A stretch of DNA of 64,000 nucleotides, from contig CASWRE010000013.1 of assembly GCA_949471785.1 (NCBI GenBank), positions 1 through 64,000 of the forward strand. The letters are read 5' to 3'. The notes below the pieces were generated by a model, which had not been told where the DNA came from, ran no database searches, and was given only the letters and a program-made list of their open reading frames with translations. The translations under genes and the position numbers were made by a program. Origin of the DNA: an uncultured Lachnospiraceae bacterium (GTDB lineage Bacteria; Bacillota; Clostridia; Lachnospirales; Lachnospiraceae). Numbering within the stretch: position 1 is the first letter of the stretch; the number at the start of each line of letters is the position of its first letter. Positions 17,346 to 25,652 of the stretch are shown piece after piece.

Positions 17346-18779
17346 ATGATTTTTTCGACTTATAAGTTTATACTGGTATTTTTGCCCGTCGTGTTTTCTG
17401 GTTATTTTATTTTCAATCATTTCCGATATTATCAGATTTCCAAGATATGGCTGGTGTTGGCTTCCTTTTTCTTTTATTCTCAGGGTAGCCCTGATTTTTT
17501 CCCTTTCTTTCTGGGGAGCGTATTCGGAAATTATGCGGTGGGTACGTGTCTGAGCCGCATGCAGGAGAAAGAATGCAGACTGCAGAGGAAAATTCTCGTA
17601 TCGGTCGGCATTCTTGCCAATGTGGCGCTGCTGGGCTATTTTAAATACATGTTTTTTTTTCTGGAAAATATAAATGCCGCCATGGGCACAGAGTTTCCCC
17701 TGAAAAATATTGTATTGCCCATCGGTATTTCCTTTTTTACGTTTCAGCTGATAGCTTTTCTTGTGGATTCCTATAAAGGAGAGACAAAGGAGTATGACGT
17801 CCTTCATTATCTTCTGTTTATTACTTTTTTCCCACAATTAATCGTAGGTCCCATCGTCCATCACGGAGAAATTGTTCCTCAGTTTGAAAAGGAAGAAAAT
17901 CTCAGGCTCAACCATGAGAAGATAGCGCTGGGCATCTTTGTGTTTTCCGTAGGCTGTGCAAAGAAAATGTTACTGGCCGATCCCATGAATATGGATGCGG
18001 AAGCCTTTTACAGCAGTATTCCCGGCAGCGTTTCTATGCTGCAGTCCTGGTTTTATACCATCGAGTATTCGCTGTCCTATTATTTTGATCTGTCCGGCTA
18101 TACGGATATGGCCATTGGCCTGGGCTGCATGTTCGGCGTGAAACTGCCGGAAAATTTTGACGCGCCGTTTCGTTCTACGGATATGCAGCAGTATTGGCAG
18201 AGGCAGCATATGACGCTGTCCCGGTTTCTCGGAAACTATATATTTAAAAACTATTTCCGCAAGGGCTCCCGGTGGCGTAATTATTATATGGCTACCATGG
18301 TGACTTTTCTGGTATCCGGTATCTGGCACGGGGCGGGATGGAATTTTGTTCTGTGGGGGCTGATGAACGGCATCCTCGTGTGCATAGGGGCATATCGCAG
18401 TTATCACAAGAAAAATACGCCCCGTATACCGGCGTTGTTTTTGACATTTTTATGTATCGTGTTGACCAGGGTGATTTTTGTGGCGAAGGATATGGCGGAC
18501 GCCTGGTCGGTGTATAAAGGTATGTTTAGTTTTGGCGGATTGTTTGGCGACGGATGGTATCCTGCCGCCTGGCGTATCTACCATTTTTGCCTCGAACATC
18601 TGGAAATGGGAATCTTGGTTTTGGCGGGGCTTGCCATTTGCTATCTGGCGCCCACGACAAAAACATTATCGGAGAAATTTCAACCGAATCCGGCCTGGAT
18701 GGTTTATACGGGCGTGCTGCTGACAGTCTGCCTGTGTAAAATGGATCAGGTGGTGCAGTTTTTATATTTCCAGTTTTAA
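17346..18779 (+). CDS. MBOAT-family O-acyltransferase (AlgI/PatA-like)
   Basis: A 477-residue polytopic membrane protein. The conserved MBOAT histidines are visible: His288 in WQRQHMTLSRFLGNYIF and the catalytic His328 in SGIWHGAGWNF. Early segments FFTFQLIAFLVDSYKGE and FFPQLIVGPIVHH match the AlgI/PatA/DltB group. These proteins move an acyl group from a cytoplasmic thioester across the membrane for O-acylation of alginate, peptidoglycan, teichoic acid or exopolysaccharide. Its size suits AlgI/PatA better than DltB. The next gene encodes the matching SGNH partner. Co-transcription with an acyl-CoA ligase and importer suggests the donor may be an exogenous acid and not acetyl-CoA. Confidence 0.9.
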   Translation: MIFSTYKFILVFLPVVFSGYFIFNHFRYYQISKIWLVLASFFFYSQGSPDFFPFFLGSVFGNYAVGTCLSRMQEKECRLQRKILVSVGILANVALLGYFKYMFFFLENINAAMGTEFPLKNIVLPIGISFFTFQLIAFLVDSYKGETKEYDVLHYLLFITFFPQLIVGPIVHHGEIVPQFEKEENLRLNHEKIALGIFVFSVGCAKKMLLADPMNMDAEAFYSSIPGSVSMLQSWFYTIEYSLSYYFDLSGYTDMAIGLGCMFGVKLPENFDAPFRSTDMQQYWQRQHMTLSRFLGNYIFKNYFRKGSRWRNYYMATMVTFLVSGIWHGAGWNFVLWGLMNGILVCIGAYRSYHKKNTPRIPALFLTFLCIVLTRVIFVAKDMADAWSVYKGMFSFGGLFGDGWYPAAWRIYHFCLEHLEMGILVLAGLAICYLAPTTKTLSEKFQPNPAWMVYTGVLLTVCLCKMDQVVQFLYFQF

Positions 18780-18841
18780 ATTCGGCGGGTATGTCGTCCG
18801 TGGACAAACCGGTATACGGGCGCCGCGTTGGGGAGAAAGAT

Positions 18842-20008
18842 ATGGCGAATAAATACAAGCGGTGGAATCTGGCAATCGCAGGGCTGGTTCTGTGTGTTGT
18901 CCTCTGGATTGTCGGTATGAATTATTTTGTGGACCCTTTTGGGTATTTCCATTTCAAGGGAGGAGATTACGGCAGGATTGATTTTGAGCTGACGGCCGAC
19001 CAGTATCTCCGTTTTCTGCAGGCAGAGCATATCAAAAATTTCGGGAATCAGTATGACGCCTATATCATAGGCGGTTCGAAAACAGGCAGTTATCGGACAG
19101 AAAAGCTCGCGGAGATGGACGGGTACAGCTATTATAATGTATGGGGCATGATGGGCAGCGTTCAGAATTACTATTATTATGCCAGATATATTCTGGAGAA
19201 CACAAACGTTAAAAAGATTATCATGAACTTAAGCGGCGGAGAGACGCGCGCGTATGACCGGCAATATCTGAGCGATATCTGTGTCATTCCCGCCCAGGTG
19301 AAAGGCGGCAGCGTCTTACTGGAAAATCTGGATTTTCTGTTTAAGGATGTGCATATAGCCATGGATGTCTGGAAGGAAAGCCGGGACGGTGATCCGTCGG
19401 CATCCGTCAGCAATTGTGTTACGGGGGAGCGTAATCTGGAGAAATATTACCGCTCAAGAGCAAAAGACCCAGAGGCGTTTGTAACAAAACAGGTGTTAAA
19501 GAAGTTCGATAAGCAGATGAAGCGGCTTTTCACCAAAAATCTTTCCCATGACGCTTATGAAGAAAACCTGGCGGCCATCCGGGAAATTAAAGCGTTGTGT
19601 GATAAAAAGGGCGTGGAGTTCGTAGTGATGATGGCTCCGTCTTTTATCGGCGAGATGAGCGAGCATGACTGTGAAAGGTATTGGGAGTACATGGAAGAAC
19701 TGGCGGTGATCACAGATTACTGGGATTTCAGCGGCTACCATGATATTGCCTTGAATCCCTATAATTTTTATAATGACGGTCATTTCTTGTATGAGGTTAC
19801 GGATCTCATTGTGGACACGATCACCGGAGCGGACTGTTACGAAGGGTTTGGCGAGTATGTAACTTTGGAAAATGTGTACAGTCATGTGCAGAAAAGAAAG
19901 GAGAGCTATCTGGCTCTGCGGCAGGAATATGAGGCGACAGGCACGATACGGCTGCAGGGTTATGGGGATGAGAGCAATATTGTCGGGGACGGCGGCAAGT
20001 ATAACTGA
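18842..20008 (+). CDS. SGNH/AlgJ-DltD-like extracytoplasmic acyltransferase partner
   Basis: A 388-residue protein; ATG 18842 is placed by GGGGAG, while the open frame starts 17 codons earlier. A single N-terminal membrane anchor (LAIAGLVLCVVLWIVGMNYF) leads to an extracytoplasmic domain. Ser79 in IIGGSKTGS fits block I of SGNH hydrolases. Asp312-Gly-His314 in YNDGHF forms a D-x-H motif like that of AlgJ/AlgX/PatB enzymes. In those systems the SGNH protein takes the acyl group from the MBOAT pore and places it on a polysaccharide. The terminator just after the gene closes the operon. The acceptor glycan is not indicated by neighbouring genes. Confidence 0.8.
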   Translation: MANKYKRWNLAIAGLVLCVVLWIVGMNYFVDPFGYFHFKGGDYGRIDFELTADQYLRFLQAEHIKNFGNQYDAYIIGGSKTGSYRTEKLAEMDGYSYYNVWGMMGSVQNYYYYARYILENTNVKKIIMNLSGGETRAYDRQYLSDICVIPAQVKGGSVLLENLDFLFKDVHIAMDVWKESRDGDPSASVSNCVTGERNLEKYYRSRAKDPEAFVTKQVLKKFDKQMKRLFTKNLSHDAYEENLAAIREIKALCDKKGVEFVVMMAPSFIGEMSEHDCERYWEYMEELAVITDYWDFSGYHDIALNPYNFYNDGHFLYEVTDLIVDTITGADCYEGFGEYVTLENVYSHVQKRKESYLALRQEYEATGTIRLQGYGDESNIVGDGGKYN

Positions 20009-20058
20009 AATCCGTTGCGCGATGATTGGAAATGAATTTATGGGGTGACGGTTACCTG

Positions 20059-20105
20059 AATCAGGCCGTATGCAGGGGATATACCCTGTATACGGCCTGA
20101 TTTTT
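20059..20105 (+). terminator. Intrinsic terminator closing the acyl-transfer operon
   Basis: A perfect 12-bp arm pair AATCAGGCCGTA (20059-20070) / TACGGCCTGATT (20091-20102), extended by CAGGG/CCCTG inside, is followed by TTTTT. It may also stop minus-strand transcription from the NhaC side. Confidence 0.9.
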
Positions 20106-20111
20106 GCGTCT

Positions 20112-20297
20112 TCAGACCTCCACATTCCAGAAAGTCCTGTGTCGTTCCTTCCTGTCCCGACTGAGAAAATCCAGACGTATATTCCACACACCGGACAGCC
20201 CCATAGTCCGGAACTGTCGGATCGCGTCGGTTTTATCCAGCGCATCGCAGGTGTAGGAGATTTTAGGATGATCAAATTGCCATGCCGTGTATTTCAT
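20112..20297 (-). CDS. Small protein coupled to the NhaC antiporter (unknown function)
   Basis: A 61-residue frame whose ATG overlaps the NhaC stop as ATGA (20294-20297), the usual form of translational coupling. The sequence is polar and aromatic (MKYTAWQFDHPKISYTC, then DKTDAIRQFRTMGLSG) with no membrane segment or recognisable domain. It ends just before the terminator at 20059-20105, which would fit the last gene of a minus-strand transcript. I do not recognise it. It could be a real accessory protein or a chance open frame. Confidence 0.45.
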   Translation of the reverse strand: MKYTAWQFDHPKISYTCDALDKTDAIRQFRTMGLSGVWNIRLDFLSRDRKERHRTFWNVEV

Positions 20298-21952
20298 GCC
20301 CGATCCTTGTTGGTTACTATTTTGACGCCGGTAAGCGTGGCAATCATAAGGATGATGGCCAGCGGCAGGCAGATCAGCGCAACGGGAAGGGCGCCGGACA
20401 GTTGCCCCAAAAAACCGCTCAGAATGTAGCAGATTATGGATACGGCAGCTACGGTCAGGGCATAGGGGAGCTGCGTGGATACGTGATTTACATGGTCGCT
20501 GTGAGCGCCGGCAGAAGCCATGATCGTGGTGTCGGAGATGGGCGAGCAGTGGTCGCCGCAGACCGAACCGGCCAGGCAGGAGGAGATAGAGATGGCCAGC
20601 ATCTCTCCGCCGGGGAATACGCTGCAGACGATGGGAATCAGAATGCCGAAAGTTCCCCAGGAAGTACCTGTGGAGAAGGCCAGTCCGGCGGCCACAATAA
20701 AGATGATGGCCGGGAAGAGCCCCTGCAGGCCTGACGCGGAACCGGATACCAGGTCGGCTACAAAGAATTTAGCGCCCAGCAGGCCGGTCATGCCGGATAG
20801 TGTCCAGGCCATTGTAAGGATCAGAATCGGGGCAACCATGGCTTTGAATCCTTCGGGTATACAGTCGGTGAAATCTTTGAAAGTCATCACGTTTCTGAGC
20901 ATATAGAACAGGAAAGTGATAAGCAGCGTACAGGAGGAACCCAGCACCAGACCCATGGAAGCGTCGGAGTTGGCGAAAGCCGTGACGAAATCTACGCCGT
21001 CGAAAAATCCGCCCGTGTAGATCATGCCGATGACGCAGCAGAAAATCAGCACGGCCACCGGAAAGACCAGATCAATCACTTTGCCCCGGGGAGAGACAAT
21101 CTCGTCATCCAGTCCGCCGTAAGGCCGCGCTTCCGTCGTAAACAGGTCGCCGTTCAGGGCGTTTTTCTCGTGGGTATGCATGGGGCCGAAGTCCATTTTC
21201 ATCACAGTGATATAAATGATCATGACCAGCGTCAGGATGGCGTAATAATTGTAGGGAATGGTTCTTAAAAACATGGTAAAACCGTTGATGCCGGAATCCT
21301 CAGGCACGGAGGAAGTCACCGCGGCGGCCCATGAACTGATGGGGGCGATGATACATACCGGCGCGGCGGTGGCGTCGATCAGATAGGCCAGTTTGGCCCG
21401 GGATACCTGGTGGCGGTCCGTGACGGGCCGCATGACACTTCCCACGGTCAGACAGTTGAAATAATCATCCACGAAGATCAGGACGCCGAGGACCATGGTG
21501 GCGAACTGGGCTCCCACCCGGCTGTGGATGTGCCGGGACGCCCATGCGCCGAAGGCCGCGGAACCGCCCACCTTGTTCATCAGAGCTACCATAATACCCA
21601 GGATGACCAGAAAGATCAGGATGCCCACATTGCCGGAGCCGGACAGCTTGGAAACCATACCGCCTTCTTCATTAAAGAGCAGGGTATTGATCGTGAGCTC
21701 CAGGTTGCCGTTTGCGTACAGCAGGGCCCCTGTGACAATACCGACAAATAAAGAGGAGTAAACTTCTTTGGTGATCAGGGCCAGCGATATGGCGATGATC
21801 GGCGGCAGCAGGGAGAATACGGTGGAGTATGCTTTGCAGGCGTAGTTTTCAGGATCGGCGATCTGTCCCGGGGTCTGGAAGCTGATGATCAGCAAAACGG
21901 CCAGAATGCCAAGCAGAGCCAGACAGACGATCTGCATTTTCTTTAGTTTCAA
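20294..21952 (-). CDS. NhaC-family Na+/H+ antiporter
   Basis: A 552-residue membrane protein with around 12 hydrophobic segments. The start is probably TTG at 21952, since GAGGTG lies six bases upstream; ATG 21937 is an alternative five codons later. Typical NhaC-type segments are PPIIAISLALITKEVYSSLFVGI near the N-terminus, VLIFVDDYFNCLTVGSVMRP in the middle, and STGTSWGTFGILIP plus DHCSPISDTTIMASAGA in the second half. It probably exchanges Na+ or a small organic substrate for protons. A promoter lies at 22035-22063, with a short hairpin in its leader. Confidence 0.88.
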   Translation of the reverse strand: MKLKKMQIVCLALLGILAVLLIISFQTPGQIADPENYACKAYSTVFSLLPPIIAISLALITKEVYSSLFVGIVTGALLYANGNLELTINTLLFNEEGGMVSKLSGSGNVGILIFLVILGIMVALMNKVGGSAAFGAWASRHIHSRVGAQFATMVLGVLIFVDDYFNCLTVGSVMRPVTDRHQVSRAKLAYLIDATAAPVCIIAPISSWAAAVTSSVPEDSGINGFTMFLRTIPYNYYAILTLVMIIYITVMKMDFGPMHTHEKNALNGDLFTTEARPYGGLDDEIVSPRGKVIDLVFPVAVLIFCCVIGMIYTGGFFDGVDFVTAFANSDASMGLVLGSSCTLLITFLFYMLRNVMTFKDFTDCIPEGFKAMVAPILILTMAWTLSGMTGLLGAKFFVADLVSGSASGLQGLFPAIIFIVAAGLAFSTGTSWGTFGILIPIVCSVFPGGEMLAISISSCLAGSVCGDHCSPISDTTIMASAGAHSDHVNHVSTQLPYALTVAAVSIICYILSGFLGQLSGALPVALICLPLAIILMIATLTGVKIVTNKDRA

Positions 21953-22034
21953 TCTTTGCACCTCATTTCTTGCTTTGGGGAAGTAATAAATTAACGCTTT
22001 ATTGCGTCAATGCACCCCAGTATTTTTCAGACCT

Positions 22035-22063
22035 ATCATATCATACTCAGGACTATCTGTAAA
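22035..22063 (-). promoter_or_regulatory. Promoter of the NhaC gene
   Basis: On the minus strand TTTACA (22063-22058) and TATGAT (22040-22035) are 17 bp apart. The leader downstream contains an imperfect hairpin (TTAACGC 21991-21997 / GCGTCAA 22004-22010). Confidence 0.65.
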
Positions 22064-22128
22064 AAGAAAATTAAAAAAATATAAAAAAATCTTTTGGGCT
22101 GTAACCGTTATCCTTTTCAACTTTTGGA

Positions 22129-22157
22129 TTGTGTGATGATGACTGCTGTGGTATGAT
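22129..22157 (+). promoter_or_regulatory. Candidate promoter of the DMT transporter gene
   Basis: TTGTGT (22129-22134) and TATGAT (22152-22157) are separated by 17 bp, about 80 bp before the gene start. Confidence 0.5.
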
Positions 22158-22236
22158 AACCGGGGTATTTCGGAAAGCAGATGTCTACGATACCGGAAGG
22201 CGAGTCATCCGTGATACCAAGAGGAGTGAGATACAT

Positions 22237-23133
22237 ATGAGGAAATGGTATGGCAGCGCCGCCCTGCTTCTGGCGGCCATTATATGGGGGTTTGCCTTTG
22301 TGGCTCAGAGCGTGGGTATGGAGTATGTGGGCCCCTTTACTTTCCAGGCGGTACGGAGCCTGATCGGCTCGGCCGCGCTGATTCCCGTCATATGGATGAT
22401 GGACAGGCAGAGAAAAAAAAAACCGGGCTATACCGCGCCGGGTAAGGAGGAAAGGGCCTATCTCTGGAAGGTGGGTATAGCCTGTGGCGTGGTGATGTGT
22501 ATCGCCTGCTGCCTGCAGCAGGTGGGCATCCTGTATACGACGGTGGGAAAGGCCGGGTTTTTGACCTCCCTGTATCTGGTGATGGTTCCCATTCTGGGGA
22601 TTTTTCTGCATAATAAAGTCCCCGCAAGAATCTGGTTCTGTGTGGCGATCTGTCTGGCGGGAGTCTACTTACTTAGCATGACCGGCTCCTTTACGCTGGC
22701 GGCGGGAGATGCGATGATCCTGTGCTGTGCTTTTTTCTTTGCCATACATATACTGATCATCGATCATTTTGCCCGGAATGTAGACGGCGTGCGTCTGTCC
22801 TGCATCCAGTTTCTTGTTACGGGCATCCTGTCTTCTATCTGCATGTTTGCTCTGGAAAAGCCCTCCCTGGAAGGACTGCTGGCGGCCGGCGTGACCCTGC
22901 TCTACGCGGGCGTGATGTCCTGCGGCGGCGCCTACACCCTGCAGATCATCGGACAACAGTATACGGAGCCTACAACGGCGACATTGCTTTTGTCCATGGA
23001 ATCGGTATTTTCCATGGTAGGCGGCGTAATGCTCCTGGGACAGACTCCGTCCCTGCGGGAGCTTTGCGGCTGCGTATTGGTTTTTTCCGCCGTGGTCCTG
23101 GCTCAGCTGCCGGGGAAGAGTGAAAATCAGTAA
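22237..23133 (+). CDS. EamA/DMT-superfamily transporter
   Basis: A 298-residue membrane protein of ten hydrophobic segments arranged as two EamA repeats. ATG 22237 has AGAGGAG upstream; a longer frame lacks support. Repeat 1 begins AAIIWGFAFVAQSVGMEYVGP, and repeat 2 ends with LSMESVFSMVGGVMLLGQTPS and the typical GCVLVFSAVVLAQ. Family members export amino acids, metabolites or drugs. It stands alone between NhaC and a small convergent gene whose end it overlaps by 7 nt. Substrate unknown. Confidence 0.88.
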   Translation: MRKWYGSAALLLAAIIWGFAFVAQSVGMEYVGPFTFQAVRSLIGSAALIPVIWMMDRQRKKKPGYTAPGKEERAYLWKVGIACGVVMCIACCLQQVGILYTTVGKAGFLTSLYLVMVPILGIFLHNKVPARIWFCVAICLAGVYLLSMTGSFTLAAGDAMILCCAFFFAIHILIIDHFARNVDGVRLSCIQFLVTGILSSICMFALEKPSLEGLLAAGVTLLYAGVMSCGGAYTLQIIGQQYTEPTTATLLLSMESVFSMVGGVMLLGQTPSLRELCGCVLVFSAVVLAQLPGKSENQ

Positions 23134-23351
23134 ATTTTATCGATATGAGAGATGCCGTAACGGTTCAGGAAATCCTGCAGCTCGTCCTCGTTTCGGATAA
23201 GCTGGATCTCCTCAAATTTCCCCGAATGAATATGCTGAAATCCCGCCACCTGTTCCCCGGTGCAGATGCTGCACCGAAGGACGGGACGGAGATTTTCACG
23301 GTCGTAAGACAGAGACTGCGGAGCCGGTTTGTGAAAGAACTTTTTGAACAT
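23127..23351 (-). CDS. Small conserved-looking protein with a CxxC motif (unknown function)
   Basis: A 74-residue frame on the minus strand, convergent with the DMT gene and overlapping it by 7 nt. AAAGGA and AAGG lie before the ATG. The sequence starts with a basic, aromatic stretch (MFKKFFHKP), contains LRCSICTGEQVAGF and ends in DFLNRYGISHIDKIY. The CSIC pair could bind a metal, but only two cysteines are present. The alternating polar and hydrophobic pattern and good ribosome binding site suggest a real gene; I cannot assign a family. Confidence 0.6.
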   Translation of the reverse strand: MFKKFFHKPAPQSLSYDRENLRPVLRCSICTGEQVAGFQHIHSGKFEEIQLIRNEDELQDFLNRYGISHIDKIY

Positions 23352-23468
23352 GGCCTTATATCCTTTACTTATTTGTAAGTATTGTAATTGCCTGATGAAC
23401 CGGTGTCAATGGAAATTCAAGATCCGGCGCGTCCATTGCCGTAACGTAAAAGAAAGGAGTCCTCTCTT

Positions 23469-24125
23469 ATGAGTACCATTTTGATCATTGAAGATGAAGT
23501 AGCCATCCATCGGATGCTGTGCATGAATCTGTCCGTCACGGGTTACGAGACGATATCTGCCTATGACGGAGAGAAAGCCCTTGATCTTTTACAAAACGGA
23601 GTCCATGCAGATCTGGCCCTGGTGGACGTCATGCTGCCCAAAGTAGACGGTTTTGCGTTGCTGGCGCCCCTGCGGGAAAGGAATATTCCTGTCATTTTCC
23701 TGACAGCCCGGGGCGATCTGGAGGCAAAGCTTACCGGGCTTCAGGGGGGCGCGGAGGATTATATCGTCAAACCTTTTGAGATGCTGGAACTGCTGGTGCG
23801 TATGGAAAAGGTTCTGGAGCGGAATGGCAGGAGCCGGGAGCAGATAGTCATGGGCGCCGTTACGATCGATGTGAAAGAGCGGGCCGTCAGGCTGTCGGGA
23901 CAACCTCTGGCCATGACGCCGATGGAATTTGACCTGCTTCTTTTGCTGGCCAGAAATAAAAATATGGCCCTGACCAGGGAGCGTCTGCTGTCCGAAGTCT
24001 GGGGCGCCCTCTATGACGGCGGAACCAGAACCGTGGACGTCCATATCGCCAAGCTCCGCAAAAAGACGGGATTGAATATCGTGTCCGTTCCCAAGATCGG
24101 TTACCGTCTGGAGGTGGAGGGATGA
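23469..24125 (+). CDS. OmpR-family response regulator (second two-component system)
   Basis: A 218-residue regulator that starts behind AAAGGAG. Receiver domain: EDE near residues 8-10, phospho-acceptor Asp53 in LVDVMLPKVDG, Thr in FLTARG and Lys in VKPFE. The DNA-binding winged helix ends with VPKIGYRLEV. The gene overlaps the kinase gene by four bases (ATGA). The lipoprotein gene at 25653, with two 11-bp direct repeats before it, is the most likely target of this pair. Confidence 0.93.
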   Translation: MSTILIIEDEVAIHRMLCMNLSVTGYETISAYDGEKALDLLQNGVHADLALVDVMLPKVDGFALLAPLRERNIPVIFLTARGDLEAKLTGLQGGAEDYIVKPFEMLELLVRMEKVLERNGRSREQIVMGAVTIDVKERAVRLSGQPLAMTPMEFDLLLLLARNKNMALTRERLLSEVWGALYDGGTRTVDVHIAKLRKKTGLNIVSVPKIGYRLEVEG

Positions 24126-25537
24126 AGCTGCGCACAAAATTGATGCTGGGAACGCAGCTTCTTCTGGCGGCGGCCCTGGCGCTGTGCTGTTTTCTGATGG
24201 TGCGTTCTCTGAGAAGTACGCTGATCGCGGACGCGGTGGATTACACCGCCACAGAGCATGGGACACTGGAAGTGGTCGTTCGGAAGGTATTTGCCGAAGG
24301 GAGCAATGAAACGAAAAGCAGTCTGGTACGGCGGGCGGCGTTGAATTATCAGGTTAAACAGGCAAATATGGCGTCCGATGTCAGTACTCAGTACATTTTG
24401 CAGACGGAGACGGACAATATCTTTAACAATTGCGGTATCAATGCCTGGCAGGCGCTGGTGTCCGCGGATGCCATGGTGCGGGCGGGGGAAGGAAAGGACC
24501 GGAACCTGCGTTACGCCGTAGTCCGTCACGAGGATCGGGATTATTGTGTCATGGGTACGGTAGAAAGCTTCATGCAGGAGGAATATCTGTTTGCCACGGC
24601 ACGGGATATCACCCATAATATGGCTTATGTCCGGGAACTGACCGTTTATTACATTATGGTGGGTCTGCTCATTCTGGCAATGGCGACGATCCTGGAAGCA
24701 GTCTTTCTGTATGGTATGCTCCGCCCTATCGGCCGTCTGGAAAACGGCGCCCGGCTTATTGCCCAGGGAGAATATGGCAATCGTATAGAGATAAAGGGAG
24801 AAGACGAGATCGGCCGTCTGGCAGGCAGCTTTAATCAGATGGCCGAGGCCGTGGAGCGCCATGTAGCTGATCTGGAGCAGGTGGCGGAGGAGAGGAAGCT
24901 TCTGCTGACGGCTCTGGCCCATGAGATGCGCACCCCCGTGACGGCCATCACCGGTTATGCCTATGCGCTCCGCTGCGGAAAGCTGACAGAGGAACAGCAG
25001 CAGGAAGCGCTGGATTTTGTGGACGAGCAGAGCCGCAGGCTGGAGCGGCTGTCAGATAAACTGACCAGGGTGATTACCACGGAGGGGCAGATTGAATGTG
25101 TGACCATATATTCCGGGAATTTTTTTGCGGTGCTCTGGCGTATCCTCCGGCCTTTGGCGGCCAGGCATCATATCCAGCTTGTTACGCAAGAGGATGGAAA
25201 GGAATTTTCCGGAGATATGGATCTTTTGGTGTCCCTGGCAGTGAATCTGTATGACAATGCGAGGAAGGCTGGGGCTTCCCGTGTGGACATAACATTTCAG
25301 AATGGGCGTTTTGCCGTTCGTGATAATGGCTGCGGTATGGCTCCGGAGGAACTCGATAAGGTGACGCAGCCCTTCTATAAAATCGACCGTTCCAGAAACC
25401 GTGAAGGCTTTGGCCTGGGCTTGGCTCTCTGCCAGAATATCGCCCAGCTCCATGGGACGTCCCTGGAGATTCAAAGCGTGCCGGGAGAGGGAACGGAATT
25501 TTCCGTGCAGCTGTCCGTCGGCCGGTCCGGGAAATGA
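24122..25537 (+). CDS. Sensor histidine kinase (second two-component system)
   Basis: A 471-residue membrane kinase. Two membrane helices (residues ~8-27 and ~175-200) flank a sensor domain. HAMP follows (RLIAQGEYGNRIEIKGEDEIG), then the phospho-accepting His267 in ALAHEMRTPVTA, the N-box NLYDNARKAGA, DNGCGM and the G-box GFGLGLAL. In the N-box, Asp and Ala follow Asn, as in several clostridial kinases. It forms an ATGA overlap with its regulator. The signal is unknown; the adjacent lipoprotein points to the cell envelope. Confidence 0.92.
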   Translation: MKLRTKLMLGTQLLLAAALALCCFLMVRSLRSTLIADAVDYTATEHGTLEVVVRKVFAEGSNETKSSLVRRAALNYQVKQANMASDVSTQYILQTETDNIFNNCGINAWQALVSADAMVRAGEGKDRNLRYAVVRHEDRDYCVMGTVESFMQEEYLFATARDITHNMAYVRELTVYYIMVGLLILAMATILEAVFLYGMLRPIGRLENGARLIAQGEYGNRIEIKGEDEIGRLAGSFNQMAEAVERHVADLEQVAEERKLLLTALAHEMRTPVTAITGYAYALRCGKLTEEQQQEALDFVDEQSRRLERLSDKLTRVITTEGQIECVTIYSGNFFAVLWRILRPLAARHHIQLVTQEDGKEFSGDMDLLVSLAVNLYDNARKAGASRVDITFQNGRFAVRDNGCGMAPEELDKVTQPFYKIDRSRNREGFGLGLALCQNIAQLHGTSLEIQSVPGEGTEFSVQLSVGRSGK

Positions 25538-25569
25538 CCGGCCGGAGGGTGAGAAAAGTAACTATATTA

Positions 25570-25624
25570 TTTACATTTCTTTTACATTTTTTTGATGACT
25601 TCAATACAGTATCCTTTCTATAAT
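25570..25624 (+). promoter_or_regulatory. Direct-repeat operator and promoter before the lipoprotein gene
   Basis: TTTACATTTCT (25570-25580) is followed at once by TTTACATTTTT (25581-25591), giving an 11-bp period, one DNA turn. A consensus TATAAT lies at 25619-25624 with no good -35 box at the right spacing. This layout is what an OmpR-family activator site looks like, so the adjacent regulator is the natural candidate to bind it. Confidence 0.6.
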
Positions 25625-25652
25625 CTTTTAGGAGAAGGGAGGATTTATGTAA

